Of a stretch of DNA of 64,000 bases, positions 17,182-25,868 are shown one piece after another. The position numbers and the translations under genes were made by a program. Origin of the DNA: Pantoea coffeiphila (GTDB taxonomy: Bacteria; Pseudomonadota; Gammaproteobacteria; Enterobacterales; Enterobacteriaceae); NCBI RefSeq assembly GCF_016909495.1, contig NZ_JAFBFW010000001.1, positions 248,001 through 312,000 on the forward strand, read 5' to 3'. The notes under the pieces were generated by a model. That model was not told the DNA's origin. It made no database searches and saw only the letters and a list, made by a program, of their open reading frames with translations. Numbering within the stretch: position 1 is the stretch's first letter; each line of letters begins with the position of its first letter.

Positions 17182-17319
17182 CTAAATACGCTTATCCAGA
17201 ACCGAGATAATCTCGGACTGGACAGCACATAGACCAACTACCGCGCTTATTATTCCAGCCCACGCGGTTTCACACATACATGAAGCAATCGTGAGGGTAA
17301 ATCGGAATAATTTATTCAT
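17182..17319 (-). CDS. Small hydrophobic peptide, 45 residues
   Basis: Begins MNKLFRFTLTIASCMCET and continues WAGIISAVVGLCAVQSEI, ending VLDKRI. The start at 17319 has an excellent ribosome site (AAGGAG, six-base spacing); the frame is open further upstream without one. One hydrophobic core with a basic N-terminus suggests a membrane peptide. A GAGAT-type inverted repeat (CCGAGATAATCTCGG) lies inside its 3' end. Candidate for a small holin-like or type-I-toxin-like peptide; unproven. Confidence 0.5.
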   Translation of the reverse strand: MNKLFRFTLTIASCMCETAWAGIISAVVGLCAVQSEIISVLDKRI

Positions 17320-17410
17320 AGGCTTCTCCTTATTGGTAATATTCATCAAAGCAACGCTGATTAAGCGCAAAGCTGTTATGACTAGCATCACTGTAAGGGC
17401 CGGAATAAAT

Positions 17411-17485
17411 GGCGCATGCGTGAGAATCGAACTCACATCTCTGGATAAGCATACTCACCAATCATACTAAGCGTTTGCCGCTACT
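17411..17485 (-). other. tRNA-like segment A
   Basis: Minus strand contains GTGAG TTCGATT CTCAC (17420-17436), a perfect T-arm, followed by GCATGCGCC. The anticodon arm does not pair well and no matching 5' acceptor strand exists. Likely a decayed tRNA from phage DNA. Confidence 0.4.
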
Positions 17486-17627
17486 AATTCAAGATACCAT
17501 TCCCCAAAACTAGATTTTACTCTAAGTATTTCATAGGGTTGAAACAAGACTAACCGTATGAGCAACGCAGTTTCGATTATTAATTATTATATAAATATCA
17601 ATGCATTAAGGGTGTTTTTCTAAGGTA

Positions 17628-17768
17628 ATGCTGCGCCATATGGAATGGTTCGAAGCCTCAGACCTGATCGTTAAAGTCATGGAAAGCGCAATCGCCGCCA
17701 AGACCGTGACGGATGACTTCGAACAGTTGGTGGATCATGATAAATTTCTGGGCCTTGAGATGTACTGA
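17628..17768 (+). pseudogene. icd: icd 3' fragment (icdC-like)
   Basis: 46 codons from ATG at 17628: [20 protein letters not shown], then [15 protein letters not shown], matching the C-terminal part of isocitrate dehydrogenase (MLRHM.W.EAADLIVKGMEGAI.AKTVTYDFERLM). The last dozen residues ([11 protein letters not shown]) no longer follow Icd. In E. coli the e14 element inserts in the icd 3' end and carries such a duplicate; here the fragment lies far from any icd gene. Confidence 0.8.
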
Positions 17769-18032
17769 TGGGCTCTAAAATGAAGGGATGCTGCAATTGC
17801 TGTGATGTAATCACTCTTCTATTAAACTCGCAGGATCAGTTAGGTGTCCTTCCATGCCTGCTCGCCAGACACCGAGCAGGGACAATTTTGGGGGCATTTC
17901 ACTCTTAGGGACAACATCAGGGGCACGAAAACGACCGTGCCCGCCCTTAAATGTACATTGCTCGCCTTGTGGCAACATGTTGAAAATAAGCTAATTTATT
18001 TAAATTCAGTATGTTGCGACATCTCCGCACAC
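17769..18032. other. Right end of the element, no gene
   Basis: No supported gene. It holds a CAACATGTTG palindrome (a CAACATGTT also occurs beside the left repeat), which could be an integrase arm site; this is a weak inference. Confidence 0.35.
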
Positions 18033-18059
18033 TAAAACTGAATAAACAGCTTTCTCATT
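18033..18059. repeat. Right attachment repeat (attR), at the rstA stop
   Basis: 27 bp identical to 12360-12386. The rstA stop TGA (18055-18057) overlaps the duplicated rstB ATG (18056-18058). After it the duplicate reads MRKLFIQF then stops, an eight-residue dead copy of the rstB start. Confidence 0.88.
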
Positions 18060-18783
18060 GGGCATCCCAGGCGTGCGGAGCGAACAGGTAGCCTTTATTA
18101 CGGATGGTTTTAATCCGGTACGGCTCGGTGGCGCTATCCAGCAGTTTTTTACGCAGGCGCGAAATCGCCACGTCAATGCTGCGATCCATGCCGTCGTAGC
18201 TGACGCCGCGCAGGGTTTTCAACAGGGCATCGCGGTTGAGAATTGTGCCTGCATGGGTTGCCAGCTCCCACAGCAGATCGAAGTCGGCGGTGGAAAGAGC
18301 AATAATTTCACCAGAAAGCGTCACCTGGCGGTTAACCGGATCGATGCTCAGCGTGCCGAAGCGCAGGCCTTTCTGGCTGGAAACCGCAGGAGCGATCTCT
18401 TCACCCTGGGTTTTGCTCCCGGCCTGGCGCAGATGCAGCCGCAGACGCGCCAGCAGAACCGCCGGCGGCGTGGTCTTGAGAATATAATCATTCGCACCCA
18501 TCTCCAGCGACAGAATATGGTTCATGTCGCTGTCGAGTGAGGTCAGCAGCACAACCGGGCCAGACCAGTCGCCGCTGCTGCGGATATCGCGGCAAAGCGT
18601 CATCCCGTCCTTGCCGGGTAGCATAATATCCAGCATGACAAGGTCCGGGTTAGTGGCGGCGATCGTTGCTTCAGCCCTGTCTCCTCGGCTTTCCACAATG
18701 ACCTCAATATCGTGTCTTCCCAGATAGGCGGCGATCAGCTCGCCTACATCTTTGTCGTCTTCAACAAATACAATTTTATTCAT
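18055..18783 (-). CDS. rstA: Response regulator RstA
   Basis: 242 residues, OmpR class. Receiver with acidic pocket FVEDD and phospho-acceptor Asp52 (LVMLDIMLPGKDG), switch Thr in VVLLTS, Lys in DYILKT; then a winged helix with FDLLWELATHAGTILNRD and IDVAISRLRKKL. It ends AWDAQ and its stop overlaps the duplicated rstB ATG, the trace of the original rstA-rstB coupling. In E. coli it is PhoP-induced and activates asr; both parts have matching sites here. Confidence 0.95.
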   Translation of the reverse strand: MNKIVFVEDDKDVGELIAAYLGRHDIEVIVESRGDRAEATIAATNPDLVMLDIMLPGKDGMTLCRDIRSSGDWSGPVVLLTSLDSDMNHILSLEMGANDYILKTTPPAVLLARLRLHLRQAGSKTQGEEIAPAVSSQKGLRFGTLSIDPVNRQVTLSGEIIALSTADFDLLWELATHAGTILNRDALLKTLRGVSYDGMDRSIDVAISRLRKKLLDSATEPYRIKTIRNKGYLFAPHAWDAQ

Positions 18784-18842
18784 GATGCGGTATATCGGGC
18801 CGTAGATGACACTAGCTTATCCTTTCTCAGGGGCAACGCCTA

Positions 18843-18859
18843 TTAACCTGTGCTAAATC
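18843..18859 (-). promoter_or_regulatory. Possible PhoP box upstream of rstA
   Basis: Minus strand GATTTA-GCACA-GGTTAA against (T/G)GTTTA-N5-(T/G)GTTTA: spacing is right, three mismatches in total. ~60 bp before rstA. E. coli rstA is PhoP-controlled. Weak by sequence alone. Confidence 0.3.
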
Positions 18860-18980
18860 GTCGGAAAAACGCCTCGGAGAATCCTTACATCTGTTAATCT
18901 AATGAATGTAGTATAATGTCGGTCGAGTATGTCATTATAAGCGTAAGGGCTGTTTTGACTTGTAACGAAAAGGAGGAAGG

Positions 18981-19394
18981 GTGTCAGAAACTAAGCTGGC
19001 TGCAGTAGGGCACAATGACCCTGTCTGTATAAATTATATCGATTTCCTTTCCGCTTCCTGTAAGAAACGCTGGAGTTTTGTTGATGCGATTTACGGCGTT
19101 ATCCCGTTTTTTGGCATCGTTACGCGCAAAACGGCAGCTGCCCCTCGCGCCGCGCCGGAACGCCTTAAAGACCTCGCGCTGCAGATTATCTCTACTCAGG
19201 TCAGTGATGAAATCAATATTGTTCGCCTGATAACTCTTGCGCAACAGCAGCAAATTGCCCGCTTTGAAATTCTTCTGCCTTATCCGCTATCAGAATCTCA
19301 GCTGACCACCGTGCGTCAGGAATATGCCCGTCCGCTGGAACTCCAGCAGCAGGACGACCGACTGCATATCGCCATCCCGCCGCTGTCCCACTGA
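18981..19394 (+). CDS. Hypothetical protein between rstA and ydgI
   Basis: 137 residues from a GTG at 18981 directly after AGGAGGAAGG. Begins MSETKLAAVGHNDPVCINYI; a middle VDAIYGVIPFFGIV and a C-terminal half rich in Gln/Leu (LITLAQQQQIARFEILLPYPLS). Not recognised. In E. coli this place is held by folM and ydgC, so it is lineage-specific. Convergent with ydgI, three bases apart. Confidence 0.6.
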   Translation: MSETKLAAVGHNDPVCINYIDFLSASCKKRWSFVDAIYGVIPFFGIVTRKTAAAPRAAPERLKDLALQIISTQVSDEINIVRLITLAQQQQIARFEILLPYPLSESQLTTVRQEYARPLELQQQDDRLHIAIPPLSH

Positions 19395-19397
19395 CGG

Positions 19398-20789
19398 CTA
19401 CTGCATCAGCATCCAGGCTGCCGGAAGGGCGGCCAGGACCAGTACTCCCATTGCCATCTTCTCGACAGGCTTCAGCGCCGTCAGGGCCTGTCCCTTACGG
19501 CGGGCGAACAGAAACAGCAGCATTCCCGGCGCGTAAAGCACCACCGACAGCAGCAAATGCAGTGGCCCGGAAGCGTAGAGCAGCCACAGACCGTAAAGAC
19601 TCGCGCCGATAGCGACTGCCGTCACGGCGGGTTGGCCATTGCGATATGCCAGCTTGAATAAATAGGCACCTACCAGGAAGTAAGGCACCAGAATCATCTC
19701 TGAAGCGATAGTCAGCAGCGTATTGTAGTCTGCCCCGGTCAGCCAGATCAGGATCAGGCACAGCTGAACGCAGCCGTTAGTCAGCCACAGTGACGCGGCA
19801 GGGGCACCCCGGGCGTTCTGGTGGCTGAGGATACGAGGGAACGCGCCGTGCTGTGCGGCAATCATCGGAACTTCCGCCGCCATAATCGTCCAGCTGAGAT
19901 AGGCACCGCAGACGGAGACTATCAGCCCGCTGACGATAATCAGGTTGCCCCAGGGGCCAATCAGCGAAGTCATCAGTCCCGCGACCGAAGGGTTGCGCAT
20001 GTCAGCCAGTTCAGCGCGCGGCACCACGCCGAGCGAGAGTAGCGTCACCAGCAGATACACGAACAGTGCAGCCACCACCGCCAGAAGCGTCGCGCGGCCG
20101 ACATCCCGCTTGTTGCGCGCGCGGGAAGACACCACCACCGCACCCTCAACGCCGATAAACACCCACAGGGTGATCAGCATGGTGTCTTTAACCTGCTGCC
20201 ACACCGGTTTACCCAGCGACAGTCCACTGAAATCGATACGGAATCGATCGTAGTTGAAAGCGGCAATCGCCAGCACCACAAACAGCCCGAGCGGCAGCAG
20301 CTTGCCGAGTGTGGCAGCCAGATTAATCCCGGCAGCGGTCTGTACGCCGCGCAGCACCAGGGCATGGACACCCCACAGCAGCACGGAGGCACCCAGCATT
20401 GCCTGCCAGGTATTGCCATCGCCAAATACAATGTGGCCCGGCGAATCGGTAAAGAAACTCATCGCGGAAAAAACGATAACCAGATACGACACGTTGGCGA
20501 TCACCGCGCACAGCCAGTAACCCCAGGCGGAGCAGAAGCCAATCAGCTCACCGAAACCCGCCTGTGCATAGGTAAAGATCCCGCCATCCAGTTCTGGTTT
20601 TATTCGGGTCAGCAGCAGCATTGCCGTGGCCAGCAGCAAAATGCCCACGCCGGTAATCCCCCAGCCGATCAGCAATGCTGCCGGACTGGCTACCGCGGCC
20701 ATATTTTGCGGCAGGCTGAAAACGCCTGCACCGAGCATAGAGCTGAGTACCAGCGCGGTCAGGGCGGTAATCCCTAGTTTTTTGTCCAA
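19398..20789 (-). CDS. ydgI: Amino-acid antiporter YdgI (ArcD-like, APC family)
   Basis: 463 residues from a TTG at 20789 (TTG GAC AAA AAA), chosen because the protein then begins like E. coli YdgI (460 aa) and GGAG lies eight to eleven bases upstream; the frame is open 50 codons further without homologous sequence. About 12 hydrophobic segments, with the APC start SSMLGAGVFSLPQNMA and the mid-helix FIGVEGAVVVSSRARN. Predicted arginine/ornithine exchanger of the inner membrane. Next to ydgH as in E. coli. Confidence 0.88.
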   Translation of the reverse strand: MDKKLGITALTALVLSSMLGAGVFSLPQNMAAVASPAALLIGWGITGVGILLLATAMLLLTRIKPELDGGIFTYAQAGFGELIGFCSAWGYWLCAVIANVSYLVIVFSAMSFFTDSPGHIVFGDGNTWQAMLGASVLLWGVHALVLRGVQTAAGINLAATLGKLLPLGLFVVLAIAAFNYDRFRIDFSGLSLGKPVWQQVKDTMLITLWVFIGVEGAVVVSSRARNKRDVGRATLLAVVAALFVYLLVTLLSLGVVPRAELADMRNPSVAGLMTSLIGPWGNLIIVSGLIVSVCGAYLSWTIMAAEVPMIAAQHGAFPRILSHQNARGAPAASLWLTNGCVQLCLILIWLTGADYNTLLTIASEMILVPYFLVGAYLFKLAYRNGQPAVTAVAIGASLYGLWLLYASGPLHLLLSVVLYAPGMLLFLFARRKGQALTALKPVEKMAMGVLVLAALPAAWMLMQ

Positions 20790-20969
20790 GAATGACTCCA
20801 GAAACAGAATAAAAATCCAGTTAATTCGATTGGTGTGAATTTTACTCAGGGTTAATGTGCGATTGTGCGAACGATAGCCCTGCAAAAGGAGGGCGATTTT
20901 ACGGAGTGAGGAGGAGGGATGCAATGATTTACTATGCACAAATCACAGCGGATTATTCACCAATAAAAA

Positions 20970-20989
20970 GGGCAGCCCGAAGGCTGCCC
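20970..20989 (-). terminator. Terminator after ydgH
   Basis: GGGCAGCC / GGCTGCCC with TTCG loop on the minus strand, followed by TTTTTATTGG. A classic intrinsic terminator. Confidence 0.88.
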
Positions 20990-21012
20990 GCGTTGCAGAC
21001 GGTTTTAGCTTA

Positions 21013-21969
21013 TTACCTGAACAGGTCAGCACTGACAGTCAGGTTACCGCCGCTCTGATTAGACCACTGGCGAGTCACGTGGTAGTACTTCGCACCTTTG
21101 GCAATCGCGCGCTTACCGACTTCTTCCGAGATTTCGGTTGGCGTGCTGAAGTGGCCGGTGAAGGTTACGCTGTCAAACGGCTGCATCTGTGCCGCCGTGA
21201 TGGCGTTCACTTCCTGCACGCTCTTACCGTTCGGCAGAGTGACAGTGTAACGCTGGCCGGTCGTGGTCTGTGTTTCAAAGAAACGACCCACATTTTTGCT
21301 TGGTGTATCGGAGGACGCGACACCCGGGATCTCAACGTTTTTCGCTGCGGCACCACCGGCGGCCAGCGCGGCTTTACCGGCTTCGGAATCCGCAGGGATC
21401 AGATTCGACGACTGCTGCACCACACGTTTTGGCGCGTCGGCTTTATAGATATAGGCGGTGATCATCTGGTTGCCGCCGTTGTTGGTATCGATCTGGCGAA
21501 TAATAAAGAAGGATGCCGCACCTTTATCTTTCGCTGAACGACTAATGGCGTCGTTGACGTCCGGCTGGCTGCGGAAGAAACCGCTGGCGCTGACCGTGTC
21601 ATACGGTTCCAGCGAGTAGGCTTCCGATTTAGTCAGTTCGCGCACGCCGTTGATCACGCGATCTTTATTCTTCACTGCTTCCGGTGCATCTGCGTGATAC
21701 AGATCGGCAGTCACGTTCCAGTTGCCACCGTTGCCGTTGGTGTCGTTGATGCCCTGAATGTAGTAGGAGGCGGCACCCATCGCATCAGCACGTTTAGATA
21801 CTGCGCTGCTGGCTTCGTTAATGGCATTAAAACGGCCATTGATGGTGATCCGATCAAACGGTTTCAGCGCGGCGGCTTTCTCCGGCGTCAGTTCCTGTGC
21901 CGCATGGACTGCGGTTAATGATGTGAGTGACAACAGGGCTGATGCCAGGATGGTGTTCTTCAGCTTCAT
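21013..21969 (-). CDS. ydgH: YdgH, DUF1471 (YhcN-like) protein
   Basis: 318 residues with a signal peptide ending TAVHA|AQELTPEKA. Three DUF1471/YhcN-type domains are visible as repeats: FDRITINGRFNAI...KGASYY-type, YDTVSASGFF...KGAASFFI, and FDSVTFTGHF...KGAKYYHVTRQ. Periplasmic; family members are stress-linked and the molecular role is unknown. Order ydgI-ydgH-pntAB matches E. coli, ydgH divergent from pntA here. Confidence 0.92.
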   Translation of the reverse strand: MKLKNTILASALLSLTSLTAVHAAQELTPEKAAALKPFDRITINGRFNAINEASSAVSKRADAMGAASYYIQGINDTNGNGGNWNVTADLYHADAPEAVKNKDRVINGVRELTKSEAYSLEPYDTVSASGFFRSQPDVNDAISRSAKDKGAASFFIIRQIDTNNGGNQMITAYIYKADAPKRVVQQSSNLIPADSEAGKAALAAGGAAAKNVEIPGVASSDTPSKNVGRFFETQTTTGQRYTVTLPNGKSVQEVNAITAAQMQPFDSVTFTGHFSTPTEISEEVGKRAIAKGAKYYHVTRQWSNQSGGNLTVSADLFR

Positions 21970-22482
21970 AAAAATAATCCTTCGCCTTACGCAAAATGAG
22001 TACGAAAACGTGCTGGAGTCTTGATGTTCAACAGATTAGTCCACGATTATTGCATGTAATAATGCCTCTGTCTCAGCCATTTTTTATGGTTTTATGTGGG
22101 TGGGTATTCCGTTTTTTGGAATAGTCAGGAAAGCTTGCTGAATCGAGTCATTTTTTCAGTCCATACCACTTATGCAGGTAATAGCTACCACTTTACTCGT
22201 TAATGCATTGTTAATTAATGGTATTTGATAAGAATACACTGAGAATGTTAAATTTTTTCGTAGCAGATTATCGTTGGTTTAACGCGAAATTCAGGTCCAA
22301 TATAGGGTTGAACCGGGTCTGATTTGAATTTTTATAGGTAAAGTGCGCCGCAGTGCTCGTGGTGGCTGGATCGGAACACACATTTTCAGTAGGTTATAAA
22401 CAGTTTGAAACAAGATGGTTTCGGTCATATGGGCCGGAGCAGTATCAACAAACCGTCATACTCTCTGATGAAAGGGAAGAAT
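21970..22482. other. Intergenic region between ydgH and pntA
   Basis: 513 bp, AT-rich around 22190-22260. It must hold the divergent promoters. I see no strong operator; the open frame extending pntA upstream (22405) is not conserved. Confidence 0.4.
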
Positions 22483-24012
22483 ATGCTTATTGGTATTACC
22501 AAAGAACGGTTGGCAAACGAAGCCCGTGTGGCAGCAACACCGAAAACGGTGGAACAGCTGTTATCACTTGGCTTCAGTGTCACCGTAGAAAGCGGTGCGG
22601 GTCAGCTCGCCAGCTTTGACGATGCAGCCTATGTTGCTGCCGGTGCGACTATCACCGATGCAGTTAACGTCTGGCAGTCGGATATCGTGCTGAAGGTTAA
22701 TGCGCCGAACGATGAAGAGATCGCCCTGACGCGTGAAGGCAGTACGCTGGTCAGCTTTATCTGGCCCGCGCAGAACCCGGCGCTGCTGGAAAAACTGGCC
22801 GCGCGTAAAGTCACCGTGATGTCGATGGATGCGGTGCCGCGTATTTCCCGCGCTCAGTCGCTGGATGCCCTCAGCTCGATGGCCAACATCGCCGGTTATC
22901 GCGCGATTGTGGAAGCCGCTCACGAGTTTGGCCGCTTCTTTACCGGACAAATCACCGCGGCTGGTAAAGTACAGCCTGCCAAAGTGATGGTCATCGGTGC
23001 CGGTGTCGCCGGTCTGGCTGCGATCGGTGCCGGGCGCAGCCTGGGCGCTATTGTCCGCGCCTTCGACACGCGCCCGGAAGTGAAAGAACAGGTGCAGAGT
23101 ATGGGCGCCGAATTCCTCGAGCTGGACTTCGAGGAAGAAGCGGGCAGCGGCGACGGTTATGCGAAGGTGATGTCTGAAGCCTTTATTAAGGCAGAGATGG
23201 CACTGTTTGCGGCTCAGGCTGCGGAAGTGGACATTATCGTCACCACTGCCCTGATCCCGGGCAAGCCAGCGCCGAAGCTGATTACCGCTGAAATGGTTGC
23301 TTCGATGAAACCGGGCAGTGTGATCGTCGATCTGGCGGCGCAAACCGGCGGCAACTGTGAACTGACCGTGGCGGATAAAGTCACCGTCACCCCGAACGGT
23401 GTGAAGATTATCGGCTACACCGATCTGCCAAGCCGTCTGCCGACGCAGTCTTCCCAGCTCTACGGTACTAACCTGGTTAACCTGCTGAAGCTGCTGTGCA
23501 AAGAGAAGAACGGCGAGATTACCATCGACTTCGACGATGTCGTGGTGCGCGGCGTGACCGTGATCCGCGATGGCGAAGTGACCTGGCCTGCACCGCCGAT
23601 TCAGGTTTCCGCTGCGCCAAAAGCGCCGAAGGTTGAAGTGAAAACCGCTGAGGTGGAGAAAAAACCGGCTTCTCCACTGCGTAAGTATCTGCTGCTGGCG
23701 CTGGTTATCGTCCTGTTTGGCTGGCTGGCTAACGTTGCGCCGCCGGAGTTCCTCTCGCACTTTACCGTGTTCGCGCTCTCCTGCGTGGTGGGTTACTACG
23801 TGGTGTGGAACGTCAGCCATGCGTTGCATACTCCGCTGATGTCGGTAACCAATGCGATTTCCGGCATTATCGTTATCGGTGCGGTACTGCAAATTGGTCA
23901 CGGCGGCTGGGTCAGCTTCCTGTCGTTTATCGCGGTGCTGATCGCCAGCATCAATATCTTTGGTGGCTTCACCGTCACCCAGCGCATGCTGAAAATGTTC
24001 CGTAAAAACTGA
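22483..24012 (+). CDS. pntA: NAD(P) transhydrogenase subunit alpha
   Basis: 509 residues from the ATG at 22483 ([20 protein letters not shown]), the start that fits E. coli PntA (510 aa); GGGAAG precedes it. NAD(H)-binding domain I with [19 protein letters not shown] and the Rossmann loop [15 protein letters not shown] at ~169-183, then a variable hinge rich in Lys/Pro/Val near 390-410, then about four membrane helices. With PntB it uses the proton-motive force to make NADPH from NADH at the inner membrane. Operon with pntB, 11 bp apart. Confidence 0.97.
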   Translation: MLIGITKERLANEARVAATPKTVEQLLSLGFSVTVESGAGQLASFDDAAYVAAGATITDAVNVWQSDIVLKVNAPNDEEIALTREGSTLVSFIWPAQNPALLEKLAARKVTVMSMDAVPRISRAQSLDALSSMANIAGYRAIVEAAHEFGRFFTGQITAAGKVQPAKVMVIGAGVAGLAAIGAGRSLGAIVRAFDTRPEVKEQVQSMGAEFLELDFEEEAGSGDGYAKVMSEAFIKAEMALFAAQAAEVDIIVTTALIPGKPAPKLITAEMVASMKPGSVIVDLAAQTGGNCELTVADKVTVTPNGVKIIGYTDLPSRLPTQSSQLYGTNLVNLLKLLCKEKNGEITIDFDDVVVRGVTVIRDGEVTWPAPPIQVSAAPKAPKVEVKTAEVEKKPASPLRKYLLLALVIVLFGWLANVAPPEFLSHFTVFALSCVVGYYVVWNVSHALHTPLMSVTNAISGIIVIGAVLQIGHGGWVSFLSFIAVLIASINIFGGFTVTQRMLKMFRKN

Positions 24013-24023
24013 GGGGTTTGTCC

Positions 24024-25412
24024 ATGTCTGGCGGATTAGTGACTGCAGCATATATTGTTGCTGCGATCCTGTTTATTTGCAGCCTTGCCGGGCTGTCTAA
24101 ACATGAAACCTCGAAACAGGGGAATATCTTCGGCATCAGCGGTATGGCGCTGGCGCTGGTGGCGACCATTTTTGGCCCGGATTCCGGCAATATTGCCTGG
24201 GTGCTGCTGGCAATGGTGATTGGTGGGGCGATCGGTATCCGTCTGGCGAAGAAGGTCGAGATGACCGAAATGCCGGAGCTGGTGGCGGTGCTGCACAGCT
24301 TCGTTGGCCTGGCGGCGGTGCTGGTGGGCTTTAACAGCTACCTGGACCATGCGCCTGGTCTGCTGCCGGTGATGGAGAACATCCATCTGACCGAAGTCTT
24401 TATCGGCATCTTTATCGGTGCAGTAACCTTTACCGGTTCGATTGTGGCGTTTGGCAAGCTGCGCGGGAAAATCTCCTCGCGTCCGCTGATGCTGCCGCAT
24501 CGCCACAAGCTGAACCTGCTGGCGCTGGTGGTTTCCTTCCTGCTGCTGATCCTGTTTGTGCGTTCAGAAAGCGTGGGTGCTCAGGGCTTCGCGCTGTTGG
24601 TGATGACGCTGATCGCCCTGGCATTCGGCTGGCATCTGGTGGCATCTATCGGCGGTGCCGATATGCCGGTAGTGGTGTCGATGCTGAACTCCTACTCGGG
24701 CTGGGCGGCAGCGGCGGCGGGCTTTATGCTCAGCAACGACCTGCTGATCGTGACCGGTGCGCTGGTGGGTTCAAGCGGTGCAATCCTCTCCTACATTATG
24801 TGTAAGGCGATGAATCGTTCGTTTATCAGCGTGATCGCCGGTGGTTTCGGTACTGACAGCAGCTCAACCGGTGAAAGCGAAGAGATGGGCAAGTACCGCG
24901 AGATCGACGCAGCGGGCACCGCAGAACTGCTGAAAGGCTCTAACTCGGTGATCATTACCCCGGGTTACGGTATGGCGGTTGCGCAGGCTCAGTATCCGGT
25001 GGCTGAAATCGCCGAGAAACTGCGCGCGCGCGGCATCTCCGTGCGTTTCGGCATTCACCCGGTTGCCGGTCGTCTGCCTGGCCACATGAACGTGCTGCTT
25101 GCCGAAGCGAAAGTGCCTTACGATATCGTGCTGGAAATGGACGAAATCAATGATGACTTCGCTTCTACCGATACCGTGCTGGTTATCGGCGCTAACGACA
25201 CCGTTAACCCGGCCGCGCAGGAAGATCCGCGCAGCCCGATCGCCGGCATGCCGGTGCTGGAAGTGTGGAAAGCGCAAAACGTGGTGGTATTCAAACGTTC
25301 AATGAATACCGGTTACGCAGGCGTGCAGAACCCGCTGTTCTTTAAAGAGAACACCCAGATGCTGTTCGGTGATGCGAAAGCGACCGTAGATGCCATTCTG
25401 AAAGCACTGTAA
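24024..25412 (+). CDS. pntB: NAD(P) transhydrogenase subunit beta
   Basis: 462 residues from the ATG at 24024, after GAGGGG; the alternative ATG six bases earlier lies too close to it. Multi-helix membrane part with [21 protein letters not shown], then the NADP(H)-binding domain III with [39 protein letters not shown] and [13 protein letters not shown]. Essentially E. coli-like throughout. Confidence 0.97.
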   Translation: MSGGLVTAAYIVAAILFICSLAGLSKHETSKQGNIFGISGMALALVATIFGPDSGNIAWVLLAMVIGGAIGIRLAKKVEMTEMPELVAVLHSFVGLAAVLVGFNSYLDHAPGLLPVMENIHLTEVFIGIFIGAVTFTGSIVAFGKLRGKISSRPLMLPHRHKLNLLALVVSFLLLILFVRSESVGAQGFALLVMTLIALAFGWHLVASIGGADMPVVVSMLNSYSGWAAAAAGFMLSNDLLIVTGALVGSSGAILSYIMCKAMNRSFISVIAGGFGTDSSSTGESEEMGKYREIDAAGTAELLKGSNSVIITPGYGMAVAQAQYPVAEIAEKLRARGISVRFGIHPVAGRLPGHMNVLLAEAKVPYDIVLEMDEINDDFASTDTVLVIGANDTVNPAAQEDPRSPIAGMPVLEVWKAQNVVVFKRSMNTGYAGVQNPLFFKENTQMLFGDAKATVDAILKAL

Positions 25413-25467
25413 GCCACTCAGGCTTTGGGGTGACATGACCTGAAGCCTGAGAAGAACGGAAAGTAAC

Positions 25468-25494
25468 AGGGGCGACCTTTAACCGGTCGCCCCT
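25468..25494 (+). terminator. Terminator of pntAB
   Basis: AGGGGCGACC / GGTCGCCCCT, 10-bp stem, seven-base loop, followed by TTTTTT. Another inverted repeat (CTCAGGCTT / AAGCCTGAG) precedes it at 25417-25451. Confidence 0.92.
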
Positions 25495-25581
25495 TTTTTA
25501 TTGTCCGTTTTAAATCCGCTCCTCGGAAGAGAGGAGCGGATTCCCGCAATGAGTCAAAGCAGGTGCTCAGTACGGCATGAG

Positions 25582-25848
25582 CTATTGTTTCTGCTCGGGG
25601 TCCTGGGTACCGATAAAGAAGTACCAGAGCGGGATGGAAAACAGCAGGGTGAAGACGCTACTGTAAATCGTGATCATAAAGAATTCAGAAATATACAGCT
25701 CTACCGGCCAGGTAGAGAACGGCATGTTGTATTCCTGAATGGCCCCGCCGATGATCGCTCGGGTCATGATAATGGCAACGACAATGAAAACGCAGGCCTG
25801 GGCGGTCAGAAAATTCCTTCTCTTTTTGCCCGGTGGTAAAAACGCCAT
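25582..25848 (-). CDS. DUF2534-like small membrane protein
   Basis: 88 residues with a basic N-terminus (MAFLPPGKKRRNFL) and two hydrophobic helices (~15-35 and ~55-80). The middle RAIIGGAIQEYNMPFSTWP agrees with the pattern I associate with DUF2534 proteins of enterobacteria. Function unknown. It lies 20 bp after the copper receptor gene on the same strand and may be the last gene of a copper-linked operon. Confidence 0.65.
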   Translation of the reverse strand: MAFLPPGKKRRNFLTAQACVFIVVAIIMTRAIIGGAIQEYNMPFSTWPVELYISEFFMITIYSSVFTLLFSIPLWYFFIGTQDPEQKQ

Positions 25849-25868
25849 AAAAAACTCCTGTATGCTGT

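Larger units (their letters stand above)
12360..18059. mobile_element. Degraded integrative element between rstB and rstA
   Basis: About 5.7 kb bounded by perfect 27-bp direct repeats (12360-12386 and 18033-18059) that contain the rstB start. Next to the left repeat lies a tyrosine integrase gene; inside are an IS3-family copy, truncated and unknown AT-rich genes, a LexA-type site, tRNA-like fragments and an icd 3' remnant. No structural phage genes remain. Content fits a decayed prophage or small genomic island. Confidence 0.88.

Noticed and set aside
17411-17485. Complete functional tRNA
   Set aside because: Only the T-arm is convincing; acceptor and anticodon stems do not pair.
12360-18059. 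Intact prophage
   Set aside because: No replication, packaging or structural genes; integrase and several genes are truncated.
22564-24051. 495-residue minus-strand frame over pntA
   Set aside because: Antisense shadow of a highly conserved gene; composition rich in His/Arg/Gln as expected for reverse reading of a GC-rich gene.
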